A stretch of 64,000 bases of DNA from Flavisolibacter tropicus (GCF_001644645.1 NZ_CP011390.1:5783501-5847500), one strand, 5' to 3'. Numbered from the stretch's first letter, positions 16,694 to 25,518 are shown. Translations and numbers: made by a program. The notes: generated by a model not told the origin, from the letters alone.

Positions 16694-17992
16694 ATGACCG
16701 TGAGATCGATTTTTATAACCATGTTAGTTGAAGGCTTGCTCTTTAGCAATTTGGCTGTATGCCAGGAACCTAAAAAGCATGATACCACAAAGATCGTCCC
16801 TGATGGTACGGAAGGATTACTTTATAAAATAGACTCATCTACTAAGAAGTTAGAGAACCCTAAGGCGAATGATTTTGATGGCACTGTTACTACGTTCAGA
16901 GTAGGGCTCGGATTTATTTATGATGCTACTACCTATATACAAAGTAATACGTTTAAAGAACAGGTAGACTCGGCAAAATTAGAAGTAGAGCCAAAAGGTA
17001 AGCTCCGGGATTTCAGAATGCTTGCCAGCGGCGTGTTTAAAACAAAAAGAAGCCTGGCCTGGAAGTTTGCTTACATGTGGGATGGCGATAATGATAAATG
17101 GTTGCTAAGGGAAACAGGTCTTACCATAGGTGTTCCTGAATTGTTCGGGCATATCTTTATTGGCCGTACAAAGGAAGGATTCTCGCTGATAAAAGTTATG
17201 AATGGCCACTCGCCCTGGACCAATGAAAGATTAATGGCCATTGATGTGATCCCCATTTTGGCAGATGGGATCAAATGGTTTGGCTATCTTCCCAAATCCC
17301 GACTTTTCTGGAACCTGGGTTATTTCAACGATCTGATATCCAGGGGCCAGAGTTTTTCTACTTATGAATGGCAAACGGTGGCACGGGTTGGATGGTTGCC
17401 AATTTATGATACTAAGAATAATGTAGTGCTGCACACCGGTATCAATCTACGTTACGGAAGACCGTTAGATGGTAAGATCACGTTAAAGAGTCGTCCCGAA
17501 TCGAATCCTACACCACAGCTTATTAATACCGGCGCATTTGAGGCAGAACATTCCAGTCATATTGGACCTGAGATCTACTACCGGAACAAACGTCTGATGT
17601 TAGGGTCGGAGATGTACCTCCATAATTTTTATTCCGACAAAACGGAAGACCATCATTTTTTTGGTGGCAACATAGTGGCCAGCTACTTCTTTACAAAAAC
17701 ATTTCGTCCTTATAATACGATTGGAAGTATTTTCGGATTTATACCCGTTAGAAAATCAGTATTTAAAGGAGGCTGGGGTGAGTGGGAAGGTGTGCTAAAC
17801 TTTTCCATGCTGGATTTGAATGATGGCGCTATACAGGGTGGTAAATTCTGGCGTATAACACCTATGGTTAACTGGTATATGACTAAACATTTGCGTTGGG
17901 AATTTATATATGGTATTGGCCAATTGGAGCGGTTTAATAAAAAAGGAAATGTACAGTTCTTTGAAACCCGCTTTCAAATAACATTGATGTAG
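16694..17992 (+). CDS. OprP/OprO-like outer-membrane porin
   Basis: 432 residues. Signal peptide SIFITMLVEGLLFSNLAVCQ, a charged N-terminal segment, then a barrel whose strands include RDFRMLASGVFKTKRSLAWK, WLLRETGLTIGVPELFGHIF and a C-terminal FFETRFQITLM. The R(E)TGLTIGVPELFGHIFIGR.KEGFSL block is characteristic of the phosphate-selective porin O/P family, whose members carry varied anions. It is separated from the DcaP-like porin by 272 bases that include a word repeat, so it may have its own promoter. It could serve the upstream enzymes, but that is only position-based. Confidence 0.75.
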   Translation: MTVRSIFITMLVEGLLFSNLAVCQEPKKHDTTKIVPDGTEGLLYKIDSSTKKLENPKANDFDGTVTTFRVGLGFIYDATTYIQSNTFKEQVDSAKLEVEPKGKLRDFRMLASGVFKTKRSLAWKFAYMWDGDNDKWLLRETGLTIGVPELFGHIFIGRTKEGFSLIKVMNGHSPWTNERLMAIDVIPILADGIKWFGYLPKSRLFWNLGYFNDLISRGQSFSTYEWQTVARVGWLPIYDTKNNVVLHTGINLRYGRPLDGKITLKSRPESNPTPQLINTGAFEAEHSSHIGPEIYYRNKRLMLGSEMYLHNFYSDKTEDHHFFGGNIVASYFFTKTFRPYNTIGSIFGFIPVRKSVFKGGWGEWEGVLNFSMLDLNDGAIQGGKFWRITPMVNWYMTKHLRWEFIYGIGQLERFNKKGNVQFFETRFQITLM

Positions 17993-18139
17993 TTCATTTA
18001 CATTCTTCTGCTCCCTCTATTTCCAAACCCGCTATGAGATCGATGTATCTGTATGTCTCGCTTAAACGGGCGCAACTAAACGGACACTCCAGAAACCAAA
18101 AAGGTAATATCTACTACTAATTTCAAATAGGTAGTAGGG

Positions 18140-18185
18140 TTTTAAGTCTGGAATTTGGACTTTGGAATCTGAAACCTGAAATTTC
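18140..18185. repeat. Word repeat of the GGAATTTGGACTTTGGAA type
   Basis: Short degenerate repeat (GGAATTTGGACTTTGGAATC, then TGAAACCTGAAATT) between the porin and the next gene; same family as 16436-16512. Confidence 0.45.
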
Positions 18186-18218
18186 CCTACCGGCCTGCTT
18201 AATTGAAAACGGTATTAT

Positions 18219-20288
18219 ATGTTATTAAAACCTGCACTTATCATTTGCTCGATATTGATTGTATCTGCAACACAGGCGCAACAAAATTGGCCGCGTACCA
18301 TTGAAGCCCAAGGAGGTGGCCAAATCACACTTTATCAGCCTCAACCGGAAAGTCTGGATGGTAATATTGTGAAAGGAAGAACGGCTTTTTCGGCACGCAA
18401 AAAGCCTTCCGATGACCCGGTATTTGGAGCACTCTGGTTTACGGCCACTATGGAAACCAACCGCGATACCCGCACAGCGGTCTTGCAAAGTTTGAAGATT
18501 GACAATATCAAGGTTTCTGGTGTCGATGATACCGCCAAAACCAATATTCTAAAAACCTTCCTTGAAACAGAAGTGCCCAAGCTGAATTTGCAGACTACGT
18601 TGGATGAAATTCTTTCTTCTATAGAAGAAGAGCAAAAAGGTTCTTCCGATAACTTAAAAAACGATCCGCCGGAAATCATCTATACCGATAAACCATCTAC
18701 CCTGGTTTTAATTGATGGCGAGCCCCGGCTGAAGGATGATGAAAAGCTTAAAATGAAACGGGTTATTAATACCGCTTTCCTGATCCTTCAGCATCCTAAA
18801 CAAAAAAAATACTATCTCTATGGTGGTGCCCATTGGTATGTGTCACCGTCAATCACCACTGGTTGGGCACCGGCAAAAAAGCTACCCAAAGACATTCGCA
18901 AAATTGATAAGCAGATCAAAGAATTGGAAAAGAAGAACAACCAGGGCAACTCCTCTGCTAAAAAAGAAAAGCCACCCGAATTAATTGTAGCTACAAAGCC
19001 TTCCGAGCTCATCCAGTCGGAAGGACAGGCCAATTTCAAAAGTATCAGTGGCACGCAACTGTTATATATGTTCAACAGCGATAACAATGTATTTATGGAA
19101 CTCAATTCCAATACCTATTTTGTTTTGCTGTCGGGGCGTTGGTACAAGGCTGCTTCGTTAAAAGGTCCCTGGACGTACGTGCCTTCCGATCAATTGCCGG
19201 AAGACTTTAAAAAGATCCCGGAAGGATCACCGGTTGATGGTGTGCTGGCCAGTGTGGCTGGTACCAATGCGGCCAAAGAAGCCACTTTAGATGCGCAGAT
19301 TCCACAAACAGCTAAAGTGGACCGGAAAACAGCAACAGTTACCGTTAACTATGATGGGGAACCAAAGTTTGAAAAAATTGAAGGTACTAACCTTGAGCTG
19401 GCTATGAATACTAGCAGTAAGGTTTTTAAAGCAGACAACGGGTATTACTGCGTTGATAACGGCGTCTGGTACAGGTCTGCGTCACCCAAAGGGCCCTGGC
19501 AGGTGTCTGATGAACGACCCAAAGGGGTAGAAGATATTCCACCCAGCAGCTCGGCCTACAACACCAAGTATGTGTATGTATATGACTCCACTCCGGAGTA
19601 TGTATATGTTGGATATACGCCCGGGTATATGGGGGCTTATGTATATGGGCCAACGGTAGTATATGGCACTGGTTATTATTATTATCCCTGGTATGGGCCT
19701 TATTATTATCCGCACCCTTACACGTTTGGTTTTAGTATGCATTACAATCCCTGGTGTGGTTGGAGTATGGGCTTTGGTTTCAGTATGGGCTTTTTCAGTA
19801 TGGGTATATATGGCGGCTATGGAGGTTATTGGGGGCCGCCCATGTATCGTCCGCCCTACTATCCAGGAGGGGGGTACAATGGCCACCATGTGAGTCACTA
19901 CAATAGAAATACGGTTATCAATAACCGTGATAACAATATCAACAGGGGCAATTCAAACAATATTTACCGTGATCGTAATGGTGTGTCCACCAATGATCAG
20001 CTGAGGCGTTCACAGGGCAACCGTGCTTCTCAGCAACCCGCCAACCGGAATAATGTGGTGGCGGACCGGCAAGGAAATGTATATCAGAGGGGTGGGGATA
20101 ATAACTGGTCGCAGCGCAATGCGAACGGCTGGCAACCCGCCAATAATGCCAATACGCGAGATCTGGATCGGCAAATGCAGAACAGGGATCGCGGCCAATC
20201 GCGCAATGCCGGATACAACAACATGAACCGCGGTGGCAACATGGGCGGTGGTTATCGTGGTGGCGGTGGGGGAGGAAGGAGAAGGTGA
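18219..20288 (+). CDS. Secreted protein with three beta repeats and a Tyr/Gly-rich tail
   Basis: 689 residues, start ATG 18219 with signal peptide LIICSILIVSATQAQ. The N-terminal part starts NWPRTIEAQGGGQITLYQPQ and resembles proteins annotated, without functional proof, as carbohydrate-binding family V/XII. Three related units follow: about 150-222, 252-330 and 372-433, each built on (P)PE(I/L)I / DGEP...(I/L)...N(T).V...YY...G.WY.S.S..GPW. Residues 448-560 are extremely Tyr, Gly, Trp and Pro rich (VYGTGYYYYPWYGPYYYPHP) and the last 130 are Asn/Arg/Gln-rich, ending in GGGGGGRRR. It may be a surface or matrix protein. No enzyme motif is visible. It is probably monocistronic. Confidence 0.8.
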   Translation: MLLKPALIICSILIVSATQAQQNWPRTIEAQGGGQITLYQPQPESLDGNIVKGRTAFSARKKPSDDPVFGALWFTATMETNRDTRTAVLQSLKIDNIKVSGVDDTAKTNILKTFLETEVPKLNLQTTLDEILSSIEEEQKGSSDNLKNDPPEIIYTDKPSTLVLIDGEPRLKDDEKLKMKRVINTAFLILQHPKQKKYYLYGGAHWYVSPSITTGWAPAKKLPKDIRKIDKQIKELEKKNNQGNSSAKKEKPPELIVATKPSELIQSEGQANFKSISGTQLLYMFNSDNNVFMELNSNTYFVLLSGRWYKAASLKGPWTYVPSDQLPEDFKKIPEGSPVDGVLASVAGTNAAKEATLDAQIPQTAKVDRKTATVTVNYDGEPKFEKIEGTNLELAMNTSSKVFKADNGYYCVDNGVWYRSASPKGPWQVSDERPKGVEDIPPSSSAYNTKYVYVYDSTPEYVYVGYTPGYMGAYVYGPTVVYGTGYYYYPWYGPYYYPHPYTFGFSMHYNPWCGWSMGFGFSMGFFSMGIYGGYGGYWGPPMYRPPYYPGGGYNGHHVSHYNRNTVINNRDNNINRGNSNNIYRDRNGVSTNDQLRRSQGNRASQQPANRNNVVADRQGNVYQRGGDNNWSQRNANGWQPANNANTRDLDRQMQNRDRGQSRNAGYNNMNRGGNMGGGYRGGGGGGRRR

Positions 20289-20414
20289 GGGAAACGCTGC
20301 AAGCTGTAAGCTACACGCAGGAGGCGCACACCGTCTACGGACTGCAGTCCACAGAGAGATACCTCAAGCTGTAAGTAGCCTGTTTGTATGTTAGAGGAAA
20401 CTTGTATTTGGTGT

Positions 20415-20987
20415 CTACTCTTTAAGCTGTCGAACATGGCCTGGAATGGCAGGCCGGACGGATGGTAATGGGGTGGCTGCATAGGGTATGTGTAAGCGCC
20501 CGTTGCGTTTGACTTTCCAGTTGGATAAGTAGCGCGCCAGCTTTGGTTTTTGATTGGCAGGTGCTGTCGGCTGTTGCACCGGCTTTGTGGTTGGGGGTAC
20601 TGCCGCTACAGGTGTTGCTGTAGGAGTAGCCTTGCTGGTGGTTTTCTGCACTAATTTCTGGCAATGCGCCATCAGCAGTTCCTGTGCTTCTTCCTTGGTC
20701 TTGCCCTGGTACAACCACTTATTGACCATGCCGGTTAGCCTGGCAAACAACCCGGGTTTGCGCACAGTCCCTGGCAGCTGGCGGTAGTACACGCGCTTCA
20801 CCATCCTGGCGGCCACGCCAAACCGGTTGGCATTGGCCATCGTGCGCTGGAGGTTAGGATCTTTTCGCATCTTCTTAGCGCTTTTATAATCGCCTTTGCT
20901 ACGCAGGTAATATGTATCTCCTAACTTATAAAAGATGATGCCATCGATGGTGCCGGTAATGAAGACGGGGCCTACTTGTTTTGCCAT
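20415..20987 (-). CDS. Basic hypothetical protein
   Basis: 190 residues, basic, no signal peptide or membrane helix. The N-terminus has VGPVFITGTIDGIIFYKLGDTYYLRSKGDY, a conserved 'GTIDGIIFYKLGD.YY.RSKG' pattern I have seen in uncharacterised Bacteroidota proteins; the middle is Arg/Lys-rich and helical, and residues 118-150 are a Pro/Thr/Ala-rich linker. Function is unknown; nucleic-acid binding would fit the charge but nothing more. The start ATG at 20987 is unambiguous. It stands alone, with repeat-rich DNA on both sides. Confidence 0.65.
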   Translation of the reverse strand: MAKQVGPVFITGTIDGIIFYKLGDTYYLRSKGDYKSAKKMRKDPNLQRTMANANRFGVAARMVKRVYYRQLPGTVRKPGLFARLTGMVNKWLYQGKTKEEAQELLMAHCQKLVQKTTSKATPTATPVAAVPPTTKPVQQPTAPANQKPKLARYLSNWKVKRNGRLHIPYAATPLPSVRPAIPGHVRQLKE

Positions 20988-21211
20988 AGGTTGGGTGATT
21001 ATTAATGATAAATTATTAATTATTACTGTATGCTAAATATTTTAGCAAATCTACCCAACTAAAGGCCCCTTTCAAAACCTTTTACTCTCTTTAGTTATAC
21101 ACATGTAGGCCACTGCTAATATCATTAATCCCTCCGTGGTCAATCGGCGCCAGCTGCGGGAGTCTTCTTGTGCGCGGGTGCTCCCCTTTAGGGGCTGGGG
21201 GTGTGCCTAGC

Positions 21212-21277
21212 CTGTACCTCTCCTGTACCTCTCCTGTACCTAGTCTGTACCTCTCCTGTACCTCTTCTGTAGGTAAG
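21212..21277. repeat. 11-bp tandem repeat, six units
   Basis: Consensus CTGTACCTCTC; units 1, 2 and 4 are identical, unit 3 ends AGT, unit 5 ends CTT and unit 6 degenerates to CTGTAGGTAAG. 11 bp is about one helical turn. No spacer-like variation, so it is not a CRISPR array. Confidence 0.85.
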
Positions 21278-21361
21278 TCCGTACCAACTGCACAGATAAA
21301 GCCCTCTACCTGCCTTCCACATTCACTACGGCTCCCACCATCCTCCTATACTCCTCCTCTC

Positions 21362-21448
21362 TTCATTGTACATTGAGTATTGAAAGTTGAACATTGAACA
21401 TTTCCTCCCTTCTATATTCATCCTTCCTTGTTCATTATTCTTCCCCTA
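21362..21448 (+). repeat. Dispersed intergenic repeat A, copy 1
   Basis: About 85 bp with TTGTACATTGAGTATTGAAA, TTGAACATTGAACATTTCCT and CCTTGTTCATTATTC. Other copies are at 25143-25228 (reverse) and 51727-51814. Confidence 0.7.
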
Positions 21449-21750
21449 TATACATCCATCAACCCTAAAATAAAATCGTAATAATCAGAGCTGAAAAATG
21501 CTCTCAAAGCGAAGAGGTTGAAAGGTACTTATTCTTCCTTTTAGGCAACCGCAGATGCTGAAACAAGTTCAGCATGACAGCAAGAGGCTTTACCTATTTC
21601 AAACCTATCTTAGATGCCAGTCTCTGCGATCCTTCGCTATCGCTCTGGATGACAAACGCCAGAGTCATTATGGCTGGCAGGCAGGTTGTAAGGGGGGAGG
21701 GAATGACGCCAAACGTGTAAGAGTTTCCAAAAGCACTATTGCTATAAACG

Positions 21751-21778
21751 AAAAAGCACTCCACAAACGGAGTGCTTT
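21751..21778 (-). terminator. Terminator for the LytTR/LytS operon
   Basis: Perfect 10-bp stem AAAGCACTCC / GGAGTGCTTT (21753-21762 with 21769-21778), loop ACAAAC. On the - strand it is followed by TTTTT, and it lies about 130 bases past the response regulator stop. Confidence 0.75.
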
Positions 21779-21905
21779 GCTATTTTATAGATCTATTTAT
21801 TCTTTACTGTTCTCTGTGCCCCTTTGTGCTCGCTGTGTCGCCGTGGTTCCTTGCAGCGTGGCTGCTCCCCTTTAGGGGCTGAGGTGTGCCGGGCCGCTAC
21901 CTCTA

Positions 21906-22649
21906 TCACTTCGTTTTACGGCTATCCAGGAGCTTAGAGAAGTGTTCCTGATAAGTAATACCAATAGGTATTACGCGGTCTTTAACGTGCACTTCCTGCC
22001 GTTCTATGGCATTGATCTTATCAATGGCTACAATGAAGGATTTGTGTAGGCGTACAAAACGGTTAGGCGGCAGTATCTCTTCCAGCTGTTTCATAACCTG
22101 TAGCGTGATGATGCGCTGATTTTTGGTGAAGATCGATACATAGTTCTTCAAGCCTTCTATGTACAGAATATCATCCAGTTCTACACGGATCATTTTGGTC
22201 TCTACTTTCACAAAGATGTATCCGCCGGTTTCGGAATAAAACTTCTGCGGTTTTTCTTGTTGTGCGTTTGGGTTTTTAAGATTGTAGGCTTTTTCTACCG
22301 CCCGGTAAAAGCGTTCAAAGGAAATGGGTTTTAGCAGGTAGTCTACTACATTATGTTCAAAGCCATCAATGGCATATTCCTGGTAGGCCGATGTTATGAT
22401 TACCTGTGCACGGTTTTGCAGCAGTTTTAAAAACTGTATGCCAGTGATCTGTGGCATTTGGATATCTAAGAAGATAAGATCAACAGGGTTGGTGTTGATA
22501 CTCAGCAGTGCGTCTAAAGGGTTATTGAAGGTATAGGCCAGTTCCAAAAAGGAGACCTTGCTGATGTGGTTTTGCAGCAATTGAATCGCTAGTGGCTCAT
22601 CGTCTATCACCATGCATTTCAACATGGATTCATGTGTTGGTTCACTCAT
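21906..22649 (-). CDS. LytTR-family response regulator
   Basis: 247 residues. An N-terminal receiver domain carries acidic residues D16/D17, the phosphoacceptor D62 in LIFLDIQMPQ, the conserved Thr/Ser (VIITSA) and Lys (LLKP). A LytTR DNA-binding domain occupies about 145-240 (GGYIFVKVETKMIRVELDDI, then VRLHKSFIVAIDKINAIERQ). It pairs with the kinase gene upstream: its ATG overlaps the kinase stop as ATGA (22646-22649), implying translational coupling. It is transcribed away from the sigma/SusCD operon. Target genes are unknown; LytTR regulators bind direct repeats upstream of few promoters. Confidence 0.93.
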   Translation of the reverse strand: MSEPTHESMLKCMVIDDEPLAIQLLQNHISKVSFLELAYTFNNPLDALLSINTNPVDLIFLDIQMPQITGIQFLKLLQNRAQVIITSAYQEYAIDGFEHNVVDYLLKPISFERFYRAVEKAYNLKNPNAQQEKPQKFYSETGGYIFVKVETKMIRVELDDILYIEGLKNYVSIFTKNQRIITLQVMKQLEEILPPNRFVRLHKSFIVAIDKINAIERQEVHVKDRVIPIGITYQEHFSKLLDSRKTK

Positions 22650-23767
22650 AAAGGTAGTTGTAATTTCACAAAAAACTGGTCGTCGGTTTCCTTTACATCC
22701 AGGGTGTATTGATTGGGATAAAGCAGGTTCAGGCGCTTGCGAACGTTTTGAATGCCAATGCCTCCTACTTTATCTTTCATATATTCGTTCTTGTAGTTCT
22801 GTATATAAAACTCCAGGTGTTTACCGGTGATCTTCAGCTCAATGTTTATAGGTTTTTCCGCCACACCTCTTATACCGTGCTTAAAAGCATTTTCAATGAG
22901 CGGAAACAGCAAAAGGGGAGCTATGCGGCAGGTACTTGGCTCGCCTTCAATAGAAAAATTGACATATAATTCTCCCTCGTGGCGCAGCCTTTCCAGGTCT
23001 ATATAGCTATTGATATGGCGTATTTCATTATCCAGTCTTACTTTATGTTCTTCATCTTCTTTTTCGTACAGTACATACCGCATCAGGTCGGAGAGCTTCA
23101 TAATACTATCGCCGGTGCGCTTGCTATTTTCTATCACGGCCAGCGAGTAAATATTGTTCAAGGCATTGAATAGGAAATGTGGATTGACCTGCATTTTTAA
23201 ATAAGAGAGCTCGGCACGTAGTCGTTGGTTCTCCAGCTCCTTCCGGATCTTTTCCTGTTGGTACCAGTTCACCGAAAGGCGATAGGCAAAAGCAACAATT
23301 ACGATAGAGACATTGGTAAGAATATTCGTTTGGAAATAGGTTCTGAATAAGTAGCTGAAAAACCCCTGTGGTTCGGCTGGTATCTTATTTTTGAACATGC
23401 GCTGATAACCGGGATTGTGCTGCAATAAATAATCTGTATGATACCACTGCAAGCGAAACTTGAAGTAGGTAAAAAGAATGGCTAGCAGCAAGGATGCAAT
23501 TACCACCCACGCCCATTTTTTTTTCTGTAACCCCATTCGTGGCATAATGTAAAAGGCCACTATATAGAATAATAGAAAATTGATAAAAACGAGTATGATA
23601 TGGTTGAAGAGGAAAAACTGGGTAAAAATTTTTGAGTTGACCAGCGTGGGCAAAAACACGATCAAATGCAGGAGCTGCCAGGTTCCCCAATGTGTAAAAA
23701 AGGTGAGTACAGGTCTTTTAGCAAAAATTACCTGTGATAACGTATTGGGTTTTTGTAGGTCTGTCAC
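22646..23767 (-). CDS. LytS/YehU-type sensor histidine kinase
   Basis: 373 residues. The N-terminal ~170 residues hold four membrane segments (for example LHLIVFLPTLVNSKI, FLLFYIVAFYIMPRMG, WVVIASLLLAILFTYF, ILTNVSIVIVAFAYRL). A short coiled-coil (QQEKIRKELENQRLRAELS) leads into the His_kinase domain, with H197 in QVNPHFLFNALNNIYSL as the phosphorylation site, and an ATPase domain with LLLFPLIENAFKHGI (N box) and GGIGIQNVRKRL (G box). This is the usual partner of LytTR regulators. No periplasmic sensing domain is seen, so the signal is probably membrane-borne. Confidence 0.93.
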   Translation of the reverse strand: MTDLQKPNTLSQVIFAKRPVLTFFTHWGTWQLLHLIVFLPTLVNSKIFTQFFLFNHIILVFINFLLFYIVAFYIMPRMGLQKKKWAWVVIASLLLAILFTYFKFRLQWYHTDYLLQHNPGYQRMFKNKIPAEPQGFFSYLFRTYFQTNILTNVSIVIVAFAYRLSVNWYQQEKIRKELENQRLRAELSYLKMQVNPHFLFNALNNIYSLAVIENSKRTGDSIMKLSDLMRYVLYEKEDEEHKVRLDNEIRHINSYIDLERLRHEGELYVNFSIEGEPSTCRIAPLLLFPLIENAFKHGIRGVAEKPINIELKITGKHLEFYIQNYKNEYMKDKVGGIGIQNVRKRLNLLYPNQYTLDVKETDDQFFVKLQLPL

Positions 23768-23910
23768 GTCTAGATAAGCTTTAGTGAGGTATTAATTGTC
23801 TTTCAAATTCTTAAATATCATTGTTTTATTCTCCTATTACTTGACCAAATAGGTTTTTCAGCGGACAAGCTCAATAAAAGCAAGGATCAGTTTTCGTCCT
23901 TTAAAATTAG

Positions 23911-23990
23911 TAACTGGTCAACTAGTCTTCTGCATACGTGTGATTGTTTCTTAAACAGTGGAGCTTACCAATAATTTAAAGGCGTAGATT
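23911..23990 (+). promoter_or_regulatory. Conserved upstream block, copy 1
   Basis: An ungapped 80-bp match to 57701-57780 upstream of the second SusC operon; by hand count about 59 of 80 bases agree, including GTCAACT, ATACGTG and the 20-mer ATAATTTAAAGGCGTAGATT (one mismatch). Its role is unknown; shared regulation or a dispersed element are both possible. Confidence 0.5.
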
Positions 23991-24312
23991 TTTTGAAACC
24001 AGCAGAAAGTCCACTTTAAAGAAACCCAGTAACGCTCTGTTATTTACTTATCTGTAACTCAAAACCTGTAGCTAGTACCTAAAACAAAGGACTGTCGGCA
24101 ATTAGAGTAAAATGGCGAAGTAGGAGACCGGGCGGCAGTTAACACCTAAAGCTTAGAGAAAATGTTTGTGAAACATGATTTAACCCACCTAAACGGCTAC
24201 ACCCATTACCTGGGTAGAGATGTGCCGCTGATCGATAGCAGGCAACAAGCGGTGTTCCGGTAGCTAGCCGGGCGACACTTCAAAAAAAAGTTAAAAATAA
24301 TTTAATAACGAT

Positions 24313-24342
24313 CCCCCCCTTTCTAATCGCTCATTGTATTTA
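24313..24342 (+). promoter_or_regulatory. Candidate ECF-type promoter (C-run / TGTATTTA), site A
   Basis: C7 (24313-24319), 15 bases, then TGTATTTA (24335-24342), with an A-rich tract just upstream. The same arrangement lies before fecR (25489-25518) and before the PorP gene group (51885-51913). The distance to the sigma start is 126 bases. Likely autoregulation of the sigma gene. Confidence 0.5.
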
Positions 24343-24468
24343 AATGAGTGACATGCCCTTGGTGTGCGTAGGATCCTGGGTTCAGATTGAGGGTAGACTT
24401 TTCTAAAAGGCTGTATTGAGTTCGAAAAATGGCTCTTACACAGGCCGGATGTCTTTGGGAAGTACCAC

Positions 24469-25074
24469 ATGAAATTAAAGCTAATGAGCAGGCCGGATCC
24501 TAGTTTGGTTGAACTACTTCATAAGGATGATATAGGTGCTTTTGATACTTTATTTAAGAAGTATCACCTGGCCGTGTATCGTAATATTCTAAAGATCACA
24601 AAAGACGAGTCTACGTCTGAAGATCTTTTGCAGGAAGCTTTTATACGGCTTTGGGAAAAAAGAATGCAGCTGGATCCCGAGCAGTCCGTTGCCGGCTGGT
24701 TATTTGTTATCAGCTTTAATCTTTCCGTTAATTATACACGCAAAAAACTACGAGAACAGGTTATCCATAAAGAGTTGTTCTGTAACCATTTTCAACAGAT
24801 AGGGCAGGATAGTACCGCTATCTTAAATGAAGAACAATATTATTTGCTGCAAAAAGGCATAGAGCAGCTTTCTCCACAAAAAAGAAAGATCATCAATCTC
24901 TGTAAGCTGGAAGGTAAAACCTACGAAGAAGCAGCAGCTGAATTAAAAATATCACGTCATACGGTAAAAGAATACTTATCAGCGGCCATGGCCTCGCTAA
25001 ATGATTATGTGAGAAAGAATGCGAGTCATGTGGCAGTGCCGTTCTTGTTGTTGGTGGTGAATAATTATAATTAG
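24469..25074 (+). CDS. ECF sigma-70 factor (FecI-like)
   Basis: 201 residues. Region 2 runs from about 15 to 85 (DIGAFDTLFKKYHLAVYRNI, SEDLLQEAFIRLWEK, GWLFVISFNLSVNYTRKK) and region 4 from about 125 to 185 (LSPQKRKIINLCKLEGKTYE, ISRHTVKEYLSAAMASLNDY). The pair with a downstream FecR anti-sigma factor and an STN-bearing SusC is the standard Bacteroidota trans-envelope system: substrate bound by SusC signals through FecR to free the sigma factor. A short hydrophobic C-terminal tail (VAVPFLLLVVNNYN) follows region 4, which is odd for a cytosolic factor and may contact FecR or the membrane. The gap to fecR is long (460 bases) and holds a separate promoter-like site. Confidence 0.93.
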   Translation: MKLKLMSRPDPSLVELLHKDDIGAFDTLFKKYHLAVYRNILKITKDESTSEDLLQEAFIRLWEKRMQLDPEQSVAGWLFVISFNLSVNYTRKKLREQVIHKELFCNHFQQIGQDSTAILNEEQYYLLQKGIEQLSPQKRKIINLCKLEGKTYEEAAAELKISRHTVKEYLSAAMASLNDYVRKNASHVAVPFLLLVVNNYN

Positions 25075-25142
25075 AACTAGGATTGTTAGGATGGGAAGGA
25101 TTTGGAGGAAAGGGTTGACAGGTTAAAAAAGAGGAGAGGTTG

Positions 25143-25228
25143 ATAAGGAAGGGAATAATGAACAAGGAACAAGGAAGGAAGAAGGGAGGGAATGTTCAAT
25201 GCTCAACGCTCAATGATCAAGGTACAAG
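25143..25228 (-). repeat. Dispersed intergenic repeat A, copy 2 (reverse)
   Basis: The reverse complement reads CTTGTACCTTGATCATTGAG, then TTGAGCATTGAACATTCCCT and TTCCTTGTTCCTTGTTCATT, closely matching 51727-51814. Confidence 0.75.
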
Positions 25229-25408
25229 GAAGAATAAAGAAGGGATTTGGAATTTGTGATTTAGAGCAGCAGCGGCCAGATATCCCATATCTCAATAGGT
25301 GTCATCAAGTACAGAAGCTTCTTATGGATATGGAATATCAATCCTTAGAAAGGCCAGCCATCTTTCCAGCCCCTCTAATTGCTGTTTATTAATCGTAATA
25401 GTTGAAAG

Positions 25409-25460
25409 GAACTCCCAATTTCAAATCCCAAATCCTAAATCTCAAATTCCAATATTTAAG
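25409..25460. repeat. Word repeat of the CAAATCCCAAATCC type
   Basis: Runs of AATTTCAAATCCCAAATCCT and AAATCTCAAATTCC; complement-strand relative of the 16436-16512 repeat. Confidence 0.45.
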
Positions 25461-25488
25461 CGGAAAAAATAAAAATTCAAAAGCCTAT

Positions 25489-25518
25489 CCCCCCTTTTTT
25501 TCATCTCCATTGTATTTA
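25489..25518 (+). promoter_or_regulatory. Candidate ECF-type promoter (C-run / TGTATTTA), site B
   Basis: C6 (25489-25494), 16 bases, TGTATTTA (25511-25518), A-rich upstream. It lies only 16-19 bases before the two possible fecR starts, so the transcript would have a very short leader. Same architecture as sites A and C. Confidence 0.55.

Larger units (their letters stand above)
20988..21905. other. Repeat-rich intergenic region
   Basis: 918 bases without a credible gene. It contains two copies of a CTCCCCTTTAGGGGCTG palindromic block (21180-21197 and 21866-21883), an 11-bp tandem repeat (21212-21277), an 85-bp dispersed repeat (21362-21448), a GCTGAA...TTCAGC inverted repeat (21553-21574) and a terminator hairpin. 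ORFs here are by-products of these repeats. Confidence 0.6.
23768..24468. other. Intergenic region between divergent regulators
   Basis: 701 bases shared by the kinase (- strand) and the ECF sigma gene (+ strand). It contains the conserved block 23911-23990 and the promoter-like element 24313-24342. No ORF worth calling. Confidence 0.6.

Noticed and set aside
21212..21277. Possible CRISPR array
   Set aside because: Unit is only 11 bp, with no spacers and no cas genes.
21555..21875. 106-codon ORF (+)
   Set aside because: Runs through intergenic repeats and the terminator hairpin; composition is not protein-like.
25192..25392. 66-codon ORF between sigma and fecR
   Set aside because: It starts inside a dispersed repeat copy and shows no protein-like features.
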